In this document: positions 11,271 through 22,400 of the stretch, in pieces
How the letters are laid out: each line of letters begins with the position of its first letter
Numbering within the stretch: the first letter of the stretch is position 1
NCBI GenBank assembly: GCA_034509735.1
Contig: JACGWO010000013.1
Location: forward strand, 9,134,136-9,198,135
Direction of reading: 5' to 3'
Source: Sesamum alatum
Taxonomy: Eukaryota; Streptophyta; Magnoliopsida; Lamiales; Pedaliaceae
Length of the DNA: 64,000 nt
Notes under the pieces: model-generated
Databases searched by the model: none
What the model was told of the DNA's origin: nothing
Seen by the model: the letters and a program-made list of their open reading frames with translations, nothing else
Position numbers and translations under genes: made by a program

Positions 11271-12437
11271 TGTGACGTTTGATGAGGAAGAGCCAAAGCT
11301 TTAGTCAAGAATGGGTACTGACACCCATTGTCCACACCCTAGACTACATCTGTGAGATGGGAGACGGAAGGACTAACATACTAAAGAGCCTAAATGTTCA
11401 CGCCATAATATTTACCTAGTCTCTAGTGTCATGGAACGTTGCTAGACGACCATCCATGGTGACAGATGAATTCCCATCATAGGATGATTGGTAATTCGGC
11501 CTAGTCTAGTTGAGGGTGAACCTAAAAAGTCACACACAATCCACCGGTAATGGAAGAATTAATTTGAAATTAATTCTGGGAGATAGAAAAATTTAATTAG
11601 ATTAAATTGGTTCCCTTTTCTTGGATTGTTAATTCTTCACTTAGAATAAATAAAATTAACTAATAAATTGAATTTATTAAATTTAGGAAATGGGCTCAAA
11701 ATAATTATTTAATTATTTAAAGCCTAAGGGATTATTTTAAATTATATTTAAAACATTCTTTAAAATCCATCTAGCGATGGACGGACGAGATCGAATGGAG
11801 AGATCAATGGCGAAGATTAAGTTTGACTTAGTCTTTAGCCTAAGTTGACTAGGATATGACTAGGGCAAAATCCTAGTCAACCTATGCCTCTTTATTCGAG
11901 TTTGAAGAGGACTAGGAGAAGTCCCTTTCTATAAATTCTCATAGAGACACACACACACACAAGGTGATGATCTCTAGCATACACACACACACACACATAC
12001 TCGGCCTCTCTCTCTCTCGTCCACCTCTCCTCTGCACTCTCCAAGAATTCTTCTAGTTCCTTGTCTTTGATACAAGAGAACTATAGGCAAATCGATCGCG
12101 TTAATTCATACAGCTAGGTCGATTTGTCCTCCTACGTTCCTGTTGATTTCTTGATAGCACGGGGGATCAATATCCGGTGGATTGGGTGGAAAATTTAGAG
12201 GGTTCCTAATTTGAAATCTTTGTGGCAAACCGTGGAACAATGTACATAGCGGTACAAGAAAACTACAACGGTTAGGTCTCACATTTCTTTCGTTGCAACC
12301 CTTTGATCACCATGATCTTAGCATGTTTATTTTCTTGTTCATGAGATATACCGAATGCCTGGAAGGTTCAAAGGAACACCCCTTGAACGTGTACTTTATT
12401 TCCCGGTTCTGACAGTACGGGTTTGGTCCCCAGACTT
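11271..12437 (+). mobile_element. LTR body, first copy, 5'-truncated
   Basis: Begins in mid-LTR at 'tgtgacgtttgatgagg', which recurs at 12831 after 'agatccc'. Contains the LTR core around 11420-11465, TTGAC-type boxes at about 11825-11880, a TATA-like 'cctataaattctc' near 11930, an (AC)n run at 11947-11998, and the end region 'cccttgaacgtgtactttatttc' that runs directly into a 5'-type LTR segment ('cccggttctgacagtacgg'). Confidence 0.7.
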
Positions 12438-12583
12438 GATGCTATGGCCACCATGATCTTAGCATGTTTATTTTTTATTCATGAGATACACTGAATGCCT
12501 GGGAGGTTCAAAGGAACAACTCTTGAACGTGTACTTTATTTCCCGGTTCCGACAGTACGGGTTTGGTCCCCGGACTTGAGGGG
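12308..12583. repeat. 141-bp tandem duplication at an LTR-LTR fusion
   Basis: The segment containing 'atgatcttagcatgtttatttt' at 12312 recurs at 12453, each followed by 'gttcaaaggaac', 'cttgaacgtgtactttatttcccggtt' and 'gacagtacgggtttggtcccc'. This is where LTR 3'-end sequence is fused to LTR 5' sequence. Confidence 0.8.
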
Positions 12584-13832
12584 CTATTGTGGTCACATAC
12601 ACACCGTGCCTGTAATCTTCGATTTGGCAAGAGGCTACCAAGTCGAGAGACTCGGTTGTCATAAGCCCTATCTAGTGCAGTCAATGTGTGTAGTGTGAAC
12701 AATAGGTCCTAATAAAGAATCCATCTCCTGTCAAAAGGATTGACAGTAATGTCTCACTTGCATTCTGAGACTCGTCCTCCAGTAAATCAGTGGCCACAGT
12801 AACTGAACAGTGGGATTAGATCCCTGTGACGTTTGGTATGAACGAGCCAAAGCTTTAGTGAAGAATGGGTACCGACACCTATTGTCTACACCCTGGACTA
12901 TACCTATGAAATGGAAGACGGAAGGACAAACGTAATAAAGAGTCTAAATGTTCACGCCATAACATTTACCTAGTCTCTAGTGTCATGGACCGTTGCTAGA
13001 CGGCCACCCATGGTGATGGACGAAAATTCCCATCAGAGGATGATTAGAAATTTTGCCAAGTCTAGCTGAGGGTGAATCTAAAGAGTGTCACTCAATCTAC
13101 CGGAAACGGAGGAATTAATTTGAAATTAAATCTAGGAGATAGAACAATTTAAATAGATTAATTTGGTTCACTTTTCTTGGATTCTTAATTCTTTAATTGA
13201 ATTAAATAGAATTAACTAATAAATTGAATTTATTAAATTGAGGAAATAGGCTCAAAATAATTATTTAATTATTTAAAGCATTATGATTATTTTAAATTAG
13301 ATTTAAAATATTCCACAAAAATCCATCTAACCGATGGACCAACGAGATCGAATGGAGAGATCAATGGCCAAGATTAAGTTCGACTTTGTTTTTAACCTAG
13401 GTTGACTAGGATTTGACTAGGTCAAAATCCTAGTCAACCTATGCCTCTTTATGAGAATTTGAAGAGGACTAGGAGAAGTCCCTTCCTATAAATTCTCATA
13501 GAGACACACACCACCCACTATGCCACTCTCCTCTCTCTTATCCACCTCTCCTCTCCACTCTCCAAGAATTTTTCTAGTTCCTTGTCTTTGATATAAGAGA
13601 ACTATAGGCAAATCGATCACGTTAATTCATACTGCTAGGTCGATTTGTCCTCCTATATACTTTCCTCTTGATTTCTTGCTAGCACGGGGGATCAAGATCC
13701 GGAGGATTGGGTGGACAATTTAGAGGGTTCCTAATATGGAATCTTGGTGGCAAAACGTGGAACAACGTACGTAGCGGTACGAAGAAAACGACAACGAGTA
13801 GGTTTCACGTTTCTTTTCATTGCAACCCTATG
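12438..13832 (+). mobile_element. LTR body, second copy (continues at 31667)
   Basis: Repeats the order of 11271-12400 at an offset of about 1.56 kb: 'gtggccacagtaactgaacag', core repeat near 12990-13020, W-box-like stretch near 13380-13440, and 'cctataaattctcatagagac' near 13485. It is interrupted at 13832 by a solo LTR and resumes at 31667, so the two copies form a head-to-tail LTR duplication. Confidence 0.75.
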
Positions 13833-16001
13833 TGAAGGAAAGCGGATCGGCCCGGGAACGCGGCGGAAGCGCGATGGAGATAAAATGTGTGCGGAATAAA
13901 AGGAATTTAAATCACGTTCAAGGGGTGTACCCTTGAATGTTCCCAGGCTATCGGTGTATAAATGCAAAATATATCATATAAAATAAACAAGCGTTCGTGG
14001 CTATGGAATAAAGAAGAAACAGAGAGCATAAATATAAATCGGAATACCTTTCTCAATTTTGTATTTCGATCGGCTACACGCATTGATTCCTCCGATGTTC
14101 ATCCACGCGAGGTCCCAACGTAGAGACCTTCTAACGTAGTCTACACTACACTGGGAGAGATCTCGTTTTTCTTACTAGAGAAAAACGGATCTAGAGGATG
14201 AAGTCAAAGAAGGGGATTACACTATCTAATTAGTGTTCCTTCTTGATCTTACTTTGTTCTTCAATTGATCCTAGATCAATGAAGCAACAAATAGAATTTG
14301 GAGAGAGTAGAGAGAGAGTGTGTGTATAGAGAGTGTTCATCTTTTTCCTAGAAAAAGATGAATAATAAAATTCATCTCTTTGATGATAGTATATACACAT
14401 ATATATACTTTATTAATATGATTATTGGAATGTGTCTAGGTTCATCCAAGGATGTCTAAATACATTTCAATCAATCCCCATTAATCATCAATCAAGCCTA
14501 TAATTTCATAAGATATGATTTAATCATACCAAGTGAAAAAGGCTTGATTAGAATTGATTTGTCTCTTTCCAAAAGAGACAAGTCAACTCGTCATCAAAGG
14601 CCTTTATGGCCAATTTTAGTACTTCCAAAAGAAGTAATTTTCGGCCATTCCATTTTAGAAGAAGTCTAACTTGTTCTAGTTCCAAAAGTGGAATTAACAC
14701 CTCTCTTTGGCCAAGATTTAATGGATCGAATTTATTCTAATCCAATAACAATAAGCCCAAAAAATTAATCCTATTTACTTCATGGTCCAATGAAATAATT
14801 CCCGTAGATCTTTTAATCCAATTAAAAGATCCAAGCTTCAATTCTCTACTTAATCAATAAATCCTATTTACCGATAAAACGAGGGCCCGATACAATATCG
14901 GCCCGTCCATCCAATGGACAATCCCGTAAGTAATCCAATTACTTATCACCCTCTCAAATTGACTCCAAGTCAATTCCTTCACCTCCTCGGTGATTTGTGT
15001 GTGACCCTTTAGGTTCAGCCTCAGCTAGACTTGGGCTCGTGTCCAACAGGAGCCCGTCACCATGGGTGGCCGTCTGGCAACGGTCCATGGCACTAGATGT
15101 TAGAATAGGTGACCATGTAAGCCAATTTTGGCAGGAATATGTAACCTATGTCTAGACAATTTCAGGTGTTTGATAAATCATTAATGAATAAAGAAGTGAA
15201 TTTCATTTGGCATCACTTTGTTTGTGTTCACTTATATTTGTTTTCCATATCTGTTCACTACGCAAACAAAGCCCACGGACTGAGAATCAATTTCGGGGAC
15301 TGGGACTACGCTTGGAGGTAGGTCCATCGAATCAGTCTTCCCGAATCAGTCTGGAAATCTCCAAGTCAAGGAATCCCGAAAATGGGTACCGGGATTCCAT
15401 TTGAGACTTGCACTAAGCACCTGCTGTCGTGTTTCATCGACGGGTGACGAGGGTCGTCTAAGCAGTGTTAGTGGGTCAGCATGCTAGGACGCAGCTGACT
15501 GAGGTGACTCGCGGGAACCGTCTTATGGAGGACCTTGAGTATGGTCAGCAAGGTATGACGTGTATTCCCGGTTCCAACGGTACAGGTCAAGTCCTCTGAC
15601 TTGAGGAATTGCTGAGTTTACCTGTACATCAGGGCTGTATCTTAGATATGGTGAGAGATTGCCAGAATTCTCTTTGGTAGTCATAAGCCATGTCTAGTGC
15701 AGTTTTGGTGTGCAAAGTGACAGTAGTTTCCAAGAAAGGATCTGTCTCCTGTCAATAGGTTTTGGCAGTTGAGTCTCATGTATACTCTAGGTCTTGTCCC
15801 TAAAACTGTGGCCACAGTGACTGAACAGAAGGGAAGGATTCCCTTGCGGCGTTTAGTGAGGACAGACCGACATTTAGGTCCAAAATGGGTACCTGCACTT
15901 TCCGTGCCCTAGACTCTAAGTGATGAGACCGAAGACAGAAGGACAAGTGTACTGTTAGAGCCTAAATGTTCATCCCTGAATATTTCACCTAGTCTCTAGT
16001 G

Positions 16002-16032
16002 CCATGGACCGTTGCTAGATGGCCACCCATGG
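16002..16032. other. Conserved LTR core with nested inverted repeats
   Basis: Palindromic CCATGG at 16002-16007 and 16027-16032 flanks an inner pair of arms, CCGT and ATGG (ACGG in most LTRs), around TGCTAG. The same block occurs in nearly every LTR in this window on either strand, although much of the surrounding sequence differs. Role unknown; a U3 regulatory site or a 3'-UTR RNA structure are both possible. Confidence 0.6.
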
Positions 16033-16385
16033 TAACGGAAGGATTCTAGGAATCCGACCAAGTCTAGCTGAAAGGTGAACCTAAAGAGTCACACACTATC
16101 CACACACATTTAGATATTTAATTAGGAATTAAATATTGGAGTGAAGGAATGATTAAATTGGATTTAATCGGGTCCTTTATTTTTCTTGGAGAAATAATTC
16201 CTTCTATTAGATATAAGGAATTAAATTGATAAATTAGATTTATCAAAGGGATTTATTTAATGGGCTTAAATAATATTTATATTTATTTTAGCCTCTTGGA
16301 AATATTTAAATAGGTTTTAAATATTCCATTAAATTAAATTAAATCAACGGTTGAGATCAATGGGAGAGATGGATGGCTAGGATTG

Positions 16386-16500
16386 TTTTGACTAGGTCAA
16401 AACACTACTTTGACTAGGACTTTGACTAGGTCAAAATCCTAGTCAAAATAGAGTTCTTGAAAGAGGAGTTTAAAGAGGATTAGACTCCTCTTCTATATAA
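16386..16500 (+). promoter_or_regulatory. LTR promoter: W-box palindromes and TATA box
   Basis: TTTTGACTAGGTCAAAA at 16386-16402 and a run of further TTGACT/AGTCAA cores to 16447 lie about 50 bp upstream of TATATAA (16494-16500). TTGAC(C/T) is the known WRKY-factor W-box. LTR2, LTR3, the solo LTR at 33810 and the minus-strand solo LTR at 53412 have the same arrangement, and the E LTR has a shorter one. This suggests a stress- or defence-responsive promoter. Confidence 0.6.
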
Positions 16501-17080
16501 ACCCCTAGCATCCTACAAGTTGAAGGATGATGAAACTCCAACACACACACTACAACACACACACACGGATTCTCTCTCCCTCTCTCTCATCCGATTCTCT
16601 CTCCCTCTCCAAGAAATATTTTCTTGGTTCTTTTTGTTCTTGGAACATTAAGAACTTGATGAATCAATACCATTAATCAATAATGTGTTATTGATTCATC
16701 CACTCCAAAAACATAAACTTGTTCGTTGCTAGCACGACGTGCAAGATACGTGGGTGGATCGTGTGTCACGATTTAGAGGGTCTCAAAGACGAGATCTTGG
16801 TGCAAAACGGGGAACAACGCGTGTAGCCGTTGAAGACGAAAACGACAACGGGTAGGTCTCGTTTATGATTTTCGTCCCTTTTAATTTTCTACCCTATGGC
16901 CTCCATGATTCTTTTGTGTTTTATTATTCATGAGATACACCGAACACCTGGGAATTTCAAAGGCACACCCTTTGAAACGTGTTCTTTAATTTAAAGCATG
17001 TTTAAATTCCGCATTTATTTTTAATTATACCGCGCTTCCGCATTCGCGCTTTTCCCGGGACGATCCACAATTCCTTTCAG

Positions 17081-17092
17081 TGGTATCAGAGC
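17081..17092 (+). other. Primer-binding site, element A
   Basis: TGGTATCAGAGC one base after the LTR1 CA end; complementary to initiator Met-tRNA as in other plant copia elements. Confidence 0.95.
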
Positions 17093-17293
17093 CCGGTTCG
17101 GTGTATAGGCCTAGGGTTTATCTGCGTTTTAAGCATGAAACGTGTTTTGAGCATGTTTTAATTGAATCTTGATTTTCTTGATTATTAAAGCATGTCGTTT
17201 TATTGCTTTTAATTCGTGTGAAATTCTTAATATTGGTATTTTTCTGTTTTTCTTGGGAAACGGGGGGAAAATTGAACTGAAAACGAGAAACGC

Positions 17294-17880
17294 CACAGCC
17301 GGCCAGCCGGGAAGGCTGGCCGCGCGCAGCCGAGCGCTGCCGGCAAGGGCAGACGCGCGCAGGCAAGGGTAGCCTGCGCGCGCCCGCCCAGCCGGTCGCG
17401 CAGGGGCAGCGCGTAGCCAGGATGGCTGCACGCGGCGCGCGCGCAAGGGGGCGCCTCCAGGCGCGCGCGCGGGCAGACGAGGGTGTCTGCGCGCGCGCGC
17501 GCGCAAGGCTGTCGGGCGGAGAGCCCGCGCGCGGACGGCACCAGGCGCGCTGCCAGGCGCGCGCGCACGCAGACGGAGGCGTCTGCGCGCGCGCGCCCGG
17601 CGGGCGTGCCCAGTGCGCGTCTGCGCGCGCGCACTGCACACAGCGCAGGCACGCGGCTGGCGACCAGCAGGCCGGTGCGCGCGAGGCAGAGGAGCCTGCG
17701 CGCGCGACGGCCTGCCGGAACACCAGGCCGCGCAGCGCGCTGCCGGCCAGGCGTGCGCGCATGCAGGCAAGGGGCCTGCGCGCGCGCAAGGGCGGCAGGC
17801 TGGGCCTGCTGCCCTGCACGCACAGCCGGCCGGCTGCTGCCGGTGGTGGCGGCCGGCGGCTGCTGCAGCTAGGGTTTTTG
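17294..17880 (+). other. GC-rich hairpin array in leader A
   Basis: Short perfect inverted repeats separated by alternating GC runs: arms 17301-17308/17314-17321 (loop GGGAA), 17354-17364/17372-17382 (AAGGGTA), 17473-17478/17485-17490 (GAGGGT), 17568-17575/17580-17587 (GAGG), 17611-17619/17628-17636, 17684-17687/17694-17697 (AGAGGA), 17763-17768/17774-17779 (AAGGG). Most loops are pure or nearly pure purine. The surrounding DNA is AT-rich, so the island is sharply bounded. Confidence 0.7.
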
Positions 17881-18608
17881 AAACCCTAGTATTATTTTAT
17901 TTTTTATTTTTTATTTTATTTACTTTTCAGTTTTAATTTTGAATTAATTCTGAAAATTCGTTTTTGGGTTCAATTTTGCCTAAATTCCTAAAGACATTAT
18001 TTTAGGAGTAAAATAAATTGGATTTGGAATCCCCGGGTTATTTTACTTAAAATAATGAGGAAAGGTTTTCCTAAAACGAGAAAAATATTATTACCAATAT
18101 TTGTGTTTTATTTTTCAGACGTTGCGCACATGATCATTCATTTCTGTTTTGGATTATTATGATTGGAAATCATGAATTATTGGTATCTTGTAATTATGTG
18201 ATTGGATCATGTGATTATGTGTGTTGGATGGAAATGGATGATCACGAGCCCTAGACCGGATGTATGGTTTAATTTTCTATTGGGCCTGTGTGCCTCTTTA
18301 ACTGCTTTCTCCTTCTCTCTTTCTAGTTGCCTTGGAATAATAAGGCATTCTACCTCCCTCCTTATGTACTCCCCCGGGTTTTCGCTGGGGTTTCTATTTT
18401 TTATAATGTAATCAGAGTAGACTAGGAGTGAGGTTTCCATTTTTGTAATTGGTGGAGTAGAAGGAAGGACCACATGGAGAGCCCAGACCGGAGGTCCCTT
18501 GGCGTTTTCCATGAAGTGAAGAAAGAGAAAAAGAGACCAAGGCCCATCAGCGTGATGATTGGGTTACTATTATTGTAATAGTGTAGGACCAACCCTAGAT
18601 TGACCATG

Positions 18609-18632
18609 GATCCACTGCGGGCTCAGTGGGTC
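18609..18632 (+). other. Conserved leader hairpin (copy A)
   Basis: Arms GATCCACTG and CAGTGGGTC enclose the loop CGGGCT; the third pair is T.G. The same pair is C-G in D and T-A in C, which is the pattern expected when RNA pairing is maintained. Confidence 0.65.
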
Positions 18633-18935
18633 GCATAGGATTTGGGCTCGTGATCATCCAACAGGGGCGTGCTAGGCTTTAATTTTGCATGTGGTTATTA
18701 TGATGGATGAATGGCTTTTATTTATCATATAACTGCTATGGATGGATTTTATTTATGCATTATGGATGAATGTATGCATATATATTATGAGATCTCGGTC
18801 ATTCACTACTCTCACATTGGTTGGACCAATGTTGAAATATTAGACCCTAGATAAAGTGGACATGAACTCTAGGAGTTTGTCCATGCCTTCCAATCCATGG
18901 CACAGTGAGGAAGCTATTTTAGGTCAATAGCGTGG

Positions 18936-19029
18936 TCTCACGAGTCGTGGCACGTTATTGTACTTAAAAGAAGCTGCACTATGTCATGAACGAAAAATGG
19001 GCTGTTGTTACCTGTCTCACGAGTCGTGG
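18936..19029 (+). repeat. Duplicated quasi-palindromic motif in leader A
   Basis: TCTCACGAGTCGTGG at 18936-18950 and 19015-19029, 79 bases apart, matching the paired copies in D and C. Confidence 0.7.
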
Positions 19030-19402
19030 GGGTACCAGTGGGTCTGTGGCTCGGTCGATTGGGTCGGGTCTAACGCCCAATTAGCATGATTCGCTTGGAG
19101 TCCTCGGGATCATGCAAAAGGGTGAGGCAATAATCTTGGGAATCTCGTGGAACGAGAATGGTATGGAATACCTCCCACAGGATCTTTTCCATGCGAATCG
19201 TAAAAGCGGGGTATGGGAAAAATCGCTGTGGATCCCAAGCCCACTAGGAAAGGATTTCCCGAAAATCACGTTTGAGAGTACCGTGTTTTCGTATAAATAG
19301 TGGGAGGATTAAATGACTAAAGACCAAGCATTTAATTATTTCATCAAACCACCGTCTTTATTTTCTGCTGATCGCGCGTTGTTTTCTAAATGTAGATTTA
19401 AA

Positions 19403-22400
19403 ATGTCTAAGAACCCACTATCAACCATTCTTGAGACAAACAAATTCAATGGAACAAATTACAACGACTGGTTGCGCAATCTCAGGATAGTCCTAGATTA
19501 CGAGAACCAAGGCTACGTCATGGACGAGCCTCTCCCTAGGACCTTACCGGAAGGATCCACGCCAGAAGAACGTGAGACGTTCGAGACTTGGCATAAGGAT
19601 AACCGGAAGGTCCGTAGCGTCATACTTGCTTCGATGACCAATGAGACTCAGAAGCAATATGAAAGGCTAGACGATGTCCCTTCCATTATGGCTCGCCTTA
19701 AGGATTGCTATGCAGTCCCGGACCGGCATACTAGGTATGTCGCGACCAAGGCGTTCTTTGGAACTAAAATGACAGAAGGATCCTCTGTACAAGAGCATGG
19801 GTTAAAATGCTTACCTTAGTGGAAAAGCTCGAGGACCTAAAGGCAGGTCTCGATAACAAAACGTACATAGATGTGATCCTTCAGTCACTTCCACCCTCCT
19901 TCGACCAATTTATTGTCAACTATAACATGAATACACTTGAGAAGGGCATTCATGAGTTGATCAATATGTTGGTGCAATATGAGGCAACGACTAAGAAGTC
20001 CACGCCTTCAGTATTGTTTGGAGGTGCTTCAACTTCCAAGACGAAAGGCAAGGGTGCCGGACGTTGGAAAAAGAAGAAGTGGAAGGGAAAAGCCGTCATA
20101 GCAGCTACGAACACTAAGAGTGTTCCCATTGCCAAAGAGGGGAAAGGCAAAGGAAAGGGAAAGGTTGTCTCCAAGCAACAGTCAAAGGCATATGACATAT
20201 GTATCAACTGCCGTGAGAAAGGGCATTGGAAGAGAGAGTGCCCCAAACTCTTCTCAAACCAAGGTATATATGTGATTGAGGTTAATATGGTCACTAATTC
20301 TGCCTCTTGGGTATTGGATACCGGCTGTGGAGCTCACATTTGCAATAATTTGCAGGTGCTGAAAAGAAGCAGAAAACTAAGTAGCGGGGACATGATCCTG
20401 AAGCTTGGAAATGGCAAGGCCATCTCGGCAGAAGCAGTAGGATCCGCCACTTTAGTGATTAGTGATACCATTAGCATAGAATTAGAGCAGGTTTATTTTG
20501 TACCTAGTATGATTAAGAACATCATTTCCATTCCATTGTTGGACAATAGTGGTTATGAGTTCAGAATCAATAAAAATTGCTTTTATTTGATGAGGTGTGG
20601 AATTGCTCATCTACTTGGTACATTGCACAACGGGCTCTATATCTTGCAACAAACGAATTTCGTTCTTAACGCTCAACACAAACGGAAATTAGATAATAAC
20701 GGGAACGCACGTCTGTGGCACGCTAGGCTAGGTCACATATCCCAAGATAGGATGAAAAGGTTGGTAGACTCAAAGAACCTAGAGGTTGGGGACTTGAGCG
20801 ATCTACCAACTTGTGAATCTTGTCTAAAAAGGGAAAATGACCAAGAAGCCCTTTGTAGGTCAAAGCAGGCTTGCCACGGGTCTGTTGGACTTGGTCCATA
20901 CAGACGTATGTGGACCACTAAGGACGCAGGCTCGAGGTGGGTTCTCCTACTTCATAACCTTCACCGATGATCATTCACGGTACGGTTATGTTTACCTAAT
21001 GAGGTACAAGTCTGAAGCTCTTGAGAGGTTTAAAGAATTCAGACTTGAAGTGGAGAACCAGACCAACTGCAAAATTAAAGTCCTACGGTCAGACCGAGGC
21101 GGTGAATACCTTAGTGCCGAATTCCTGGATTATCTAAAAGAAAATGGTATAATATCGGAATGGACACCTCCCGGAACACCACAGTTAAATGGCGTCTCTG
21201 AAAGGAGGAACCGAACCCTGTTGGACATGGTTCGGTCCATGATGAGTTTTACCAAATTGCCCTTATCGTTTTGGGGTTATGCATTAGAAACGGCAGCCAA
21301 GTTGTTAAATTTGGCGCCTACCAGTGCATTGACCCAAACGCCATATGAGATATGGCACGACAAGCCTGCGTCCTACAACTACTTGAAAGTATGGGGTAGC
21401 CCCGCATACGTCAAGAGGTTAGTGGGAGATAAGCTAGAATCCAGGTCTAGCCTATGCAGGTTCATTGGATACCCTAGAGAAACTGCGGGTTATTACTTTT
21501 ATGACCCTTTGGAACAAAAGGTATTTGTTTCAAGGAATGCAGTATTCTTGGAGCAAGGCTTCCCGGAGGATATCCAACCTGATGAGCTGATCCTTGAGGA
21601 ATCAAGTGATGGAACTCAGCCATCAGAAATAGCCGCGGAAACCTCACCAAGAGGATTCAGGATTAACGCACGGAGGGCTGACCAACCTAGAGAAGTCCAA
21701 CATGCTAGGCATGTAGGACAACCTCAAGAAAGGCCAGTCCCGGCCCCTGAACCGCCGGCTCCGATACAGTCAGCGCCCACAGTCACCACTGACGTTCCCG
21801 TCCTCCGTAGGTCCACTGGAGAATCCAGACCTCCAGTGAGATATGGGTTTCTAGGTGCGACCGATCTTTTGGATAACGATCCTAAGACGTACGGAAAAGC
21901 GATGTCTGACATCGACTCCGGGAAATGGCTTGAGGCCATGAAGACCGAAATGGACTCCATGAGCGAGAACCAAGTTTGGAGACTTGTAGATCCACCGAAA
22001 GGTGTTAAGCCAGTGGGCTGTAAGTGGGTCTACAAGCGCAAACTCGGCTTTGATGGAGAAGTCACAACCTTTAAGGCTAGGCTTGTAGCTAAGGGATACA
22101 CTCAACGACCCGGGGTCGATTTTGAGGATACCTACTCGCCAGTAGCCATGGCTAAGTCCATTCGGATCCTGCTTGCCATAGCAGCATGGTATGACTATGA
22201 AATATGGCAGATGGACGTGAAAACGGCCTTCCTCAACGGTTTCGTTGAAGAAGAGATCTATATGGATCAGCCGGAGGATTTCACGGTCACTGGAGAAGAA
22301 CAGAAGGTCTGTCGTCTCCAGAAGTCCATCTATGGCCTCAAACAATCATCCCGAAGTTGGAACATTCGATTTGATGAAGTAATACGGGGATATGACTTCA

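Larger units (their letters stand above)
15098..17079 (+). mobile_element. LTR1 of the copia complex (5' LTR of A)
   Basis: Runs from TGTTAGAATAGG to CACAATTCCTTTCA, 1982 bp, with the primer site immediately after. It carries the LTR core inverted repeat at 16002-16032, a W-box cluster at 16386-16447 and a TATA box at 16494-16500. It matches LTR3 more closely than LTR2 along its whole length. Confidence 0.95.
17080..19402 (+). mobile_element. Non-coding 5' leader of element A
   Basis: A 2.3-kb leader between primer site and gag. It holds a 0.6-kb GC-rich hairpin island (17294-17880), an AT-rich tract, a pyrimidine-rich stretch (18300-18380), the conserved CGGGCT-loop hairpin (18609-18632), the duplicated TCTCACGAGTCGTGG motif, and TATAAATAG at 19292-19300, 102 bases before the gag ATG. 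No convincing gene; the long GC-rich frames on both strands are composition artefacts. Confidence 0.85.

Noticed and set aside
17081..17092. Possible tRNA gene near TGGTATCAGAGC
   Set aside because: Only the 12-base primer site is present beside an LTR end, with no cloverleaf. The same applies to 3212, 7165 and 41949.
17118..17936. Several long overlapping open frames on both strands in the GC-rich island
   Set aside because: They are Ala/Arg-rich, occur in multiple frames at once and coincide with the hairpin array. Stop codons are rare simply because the DNA is GC-rich.
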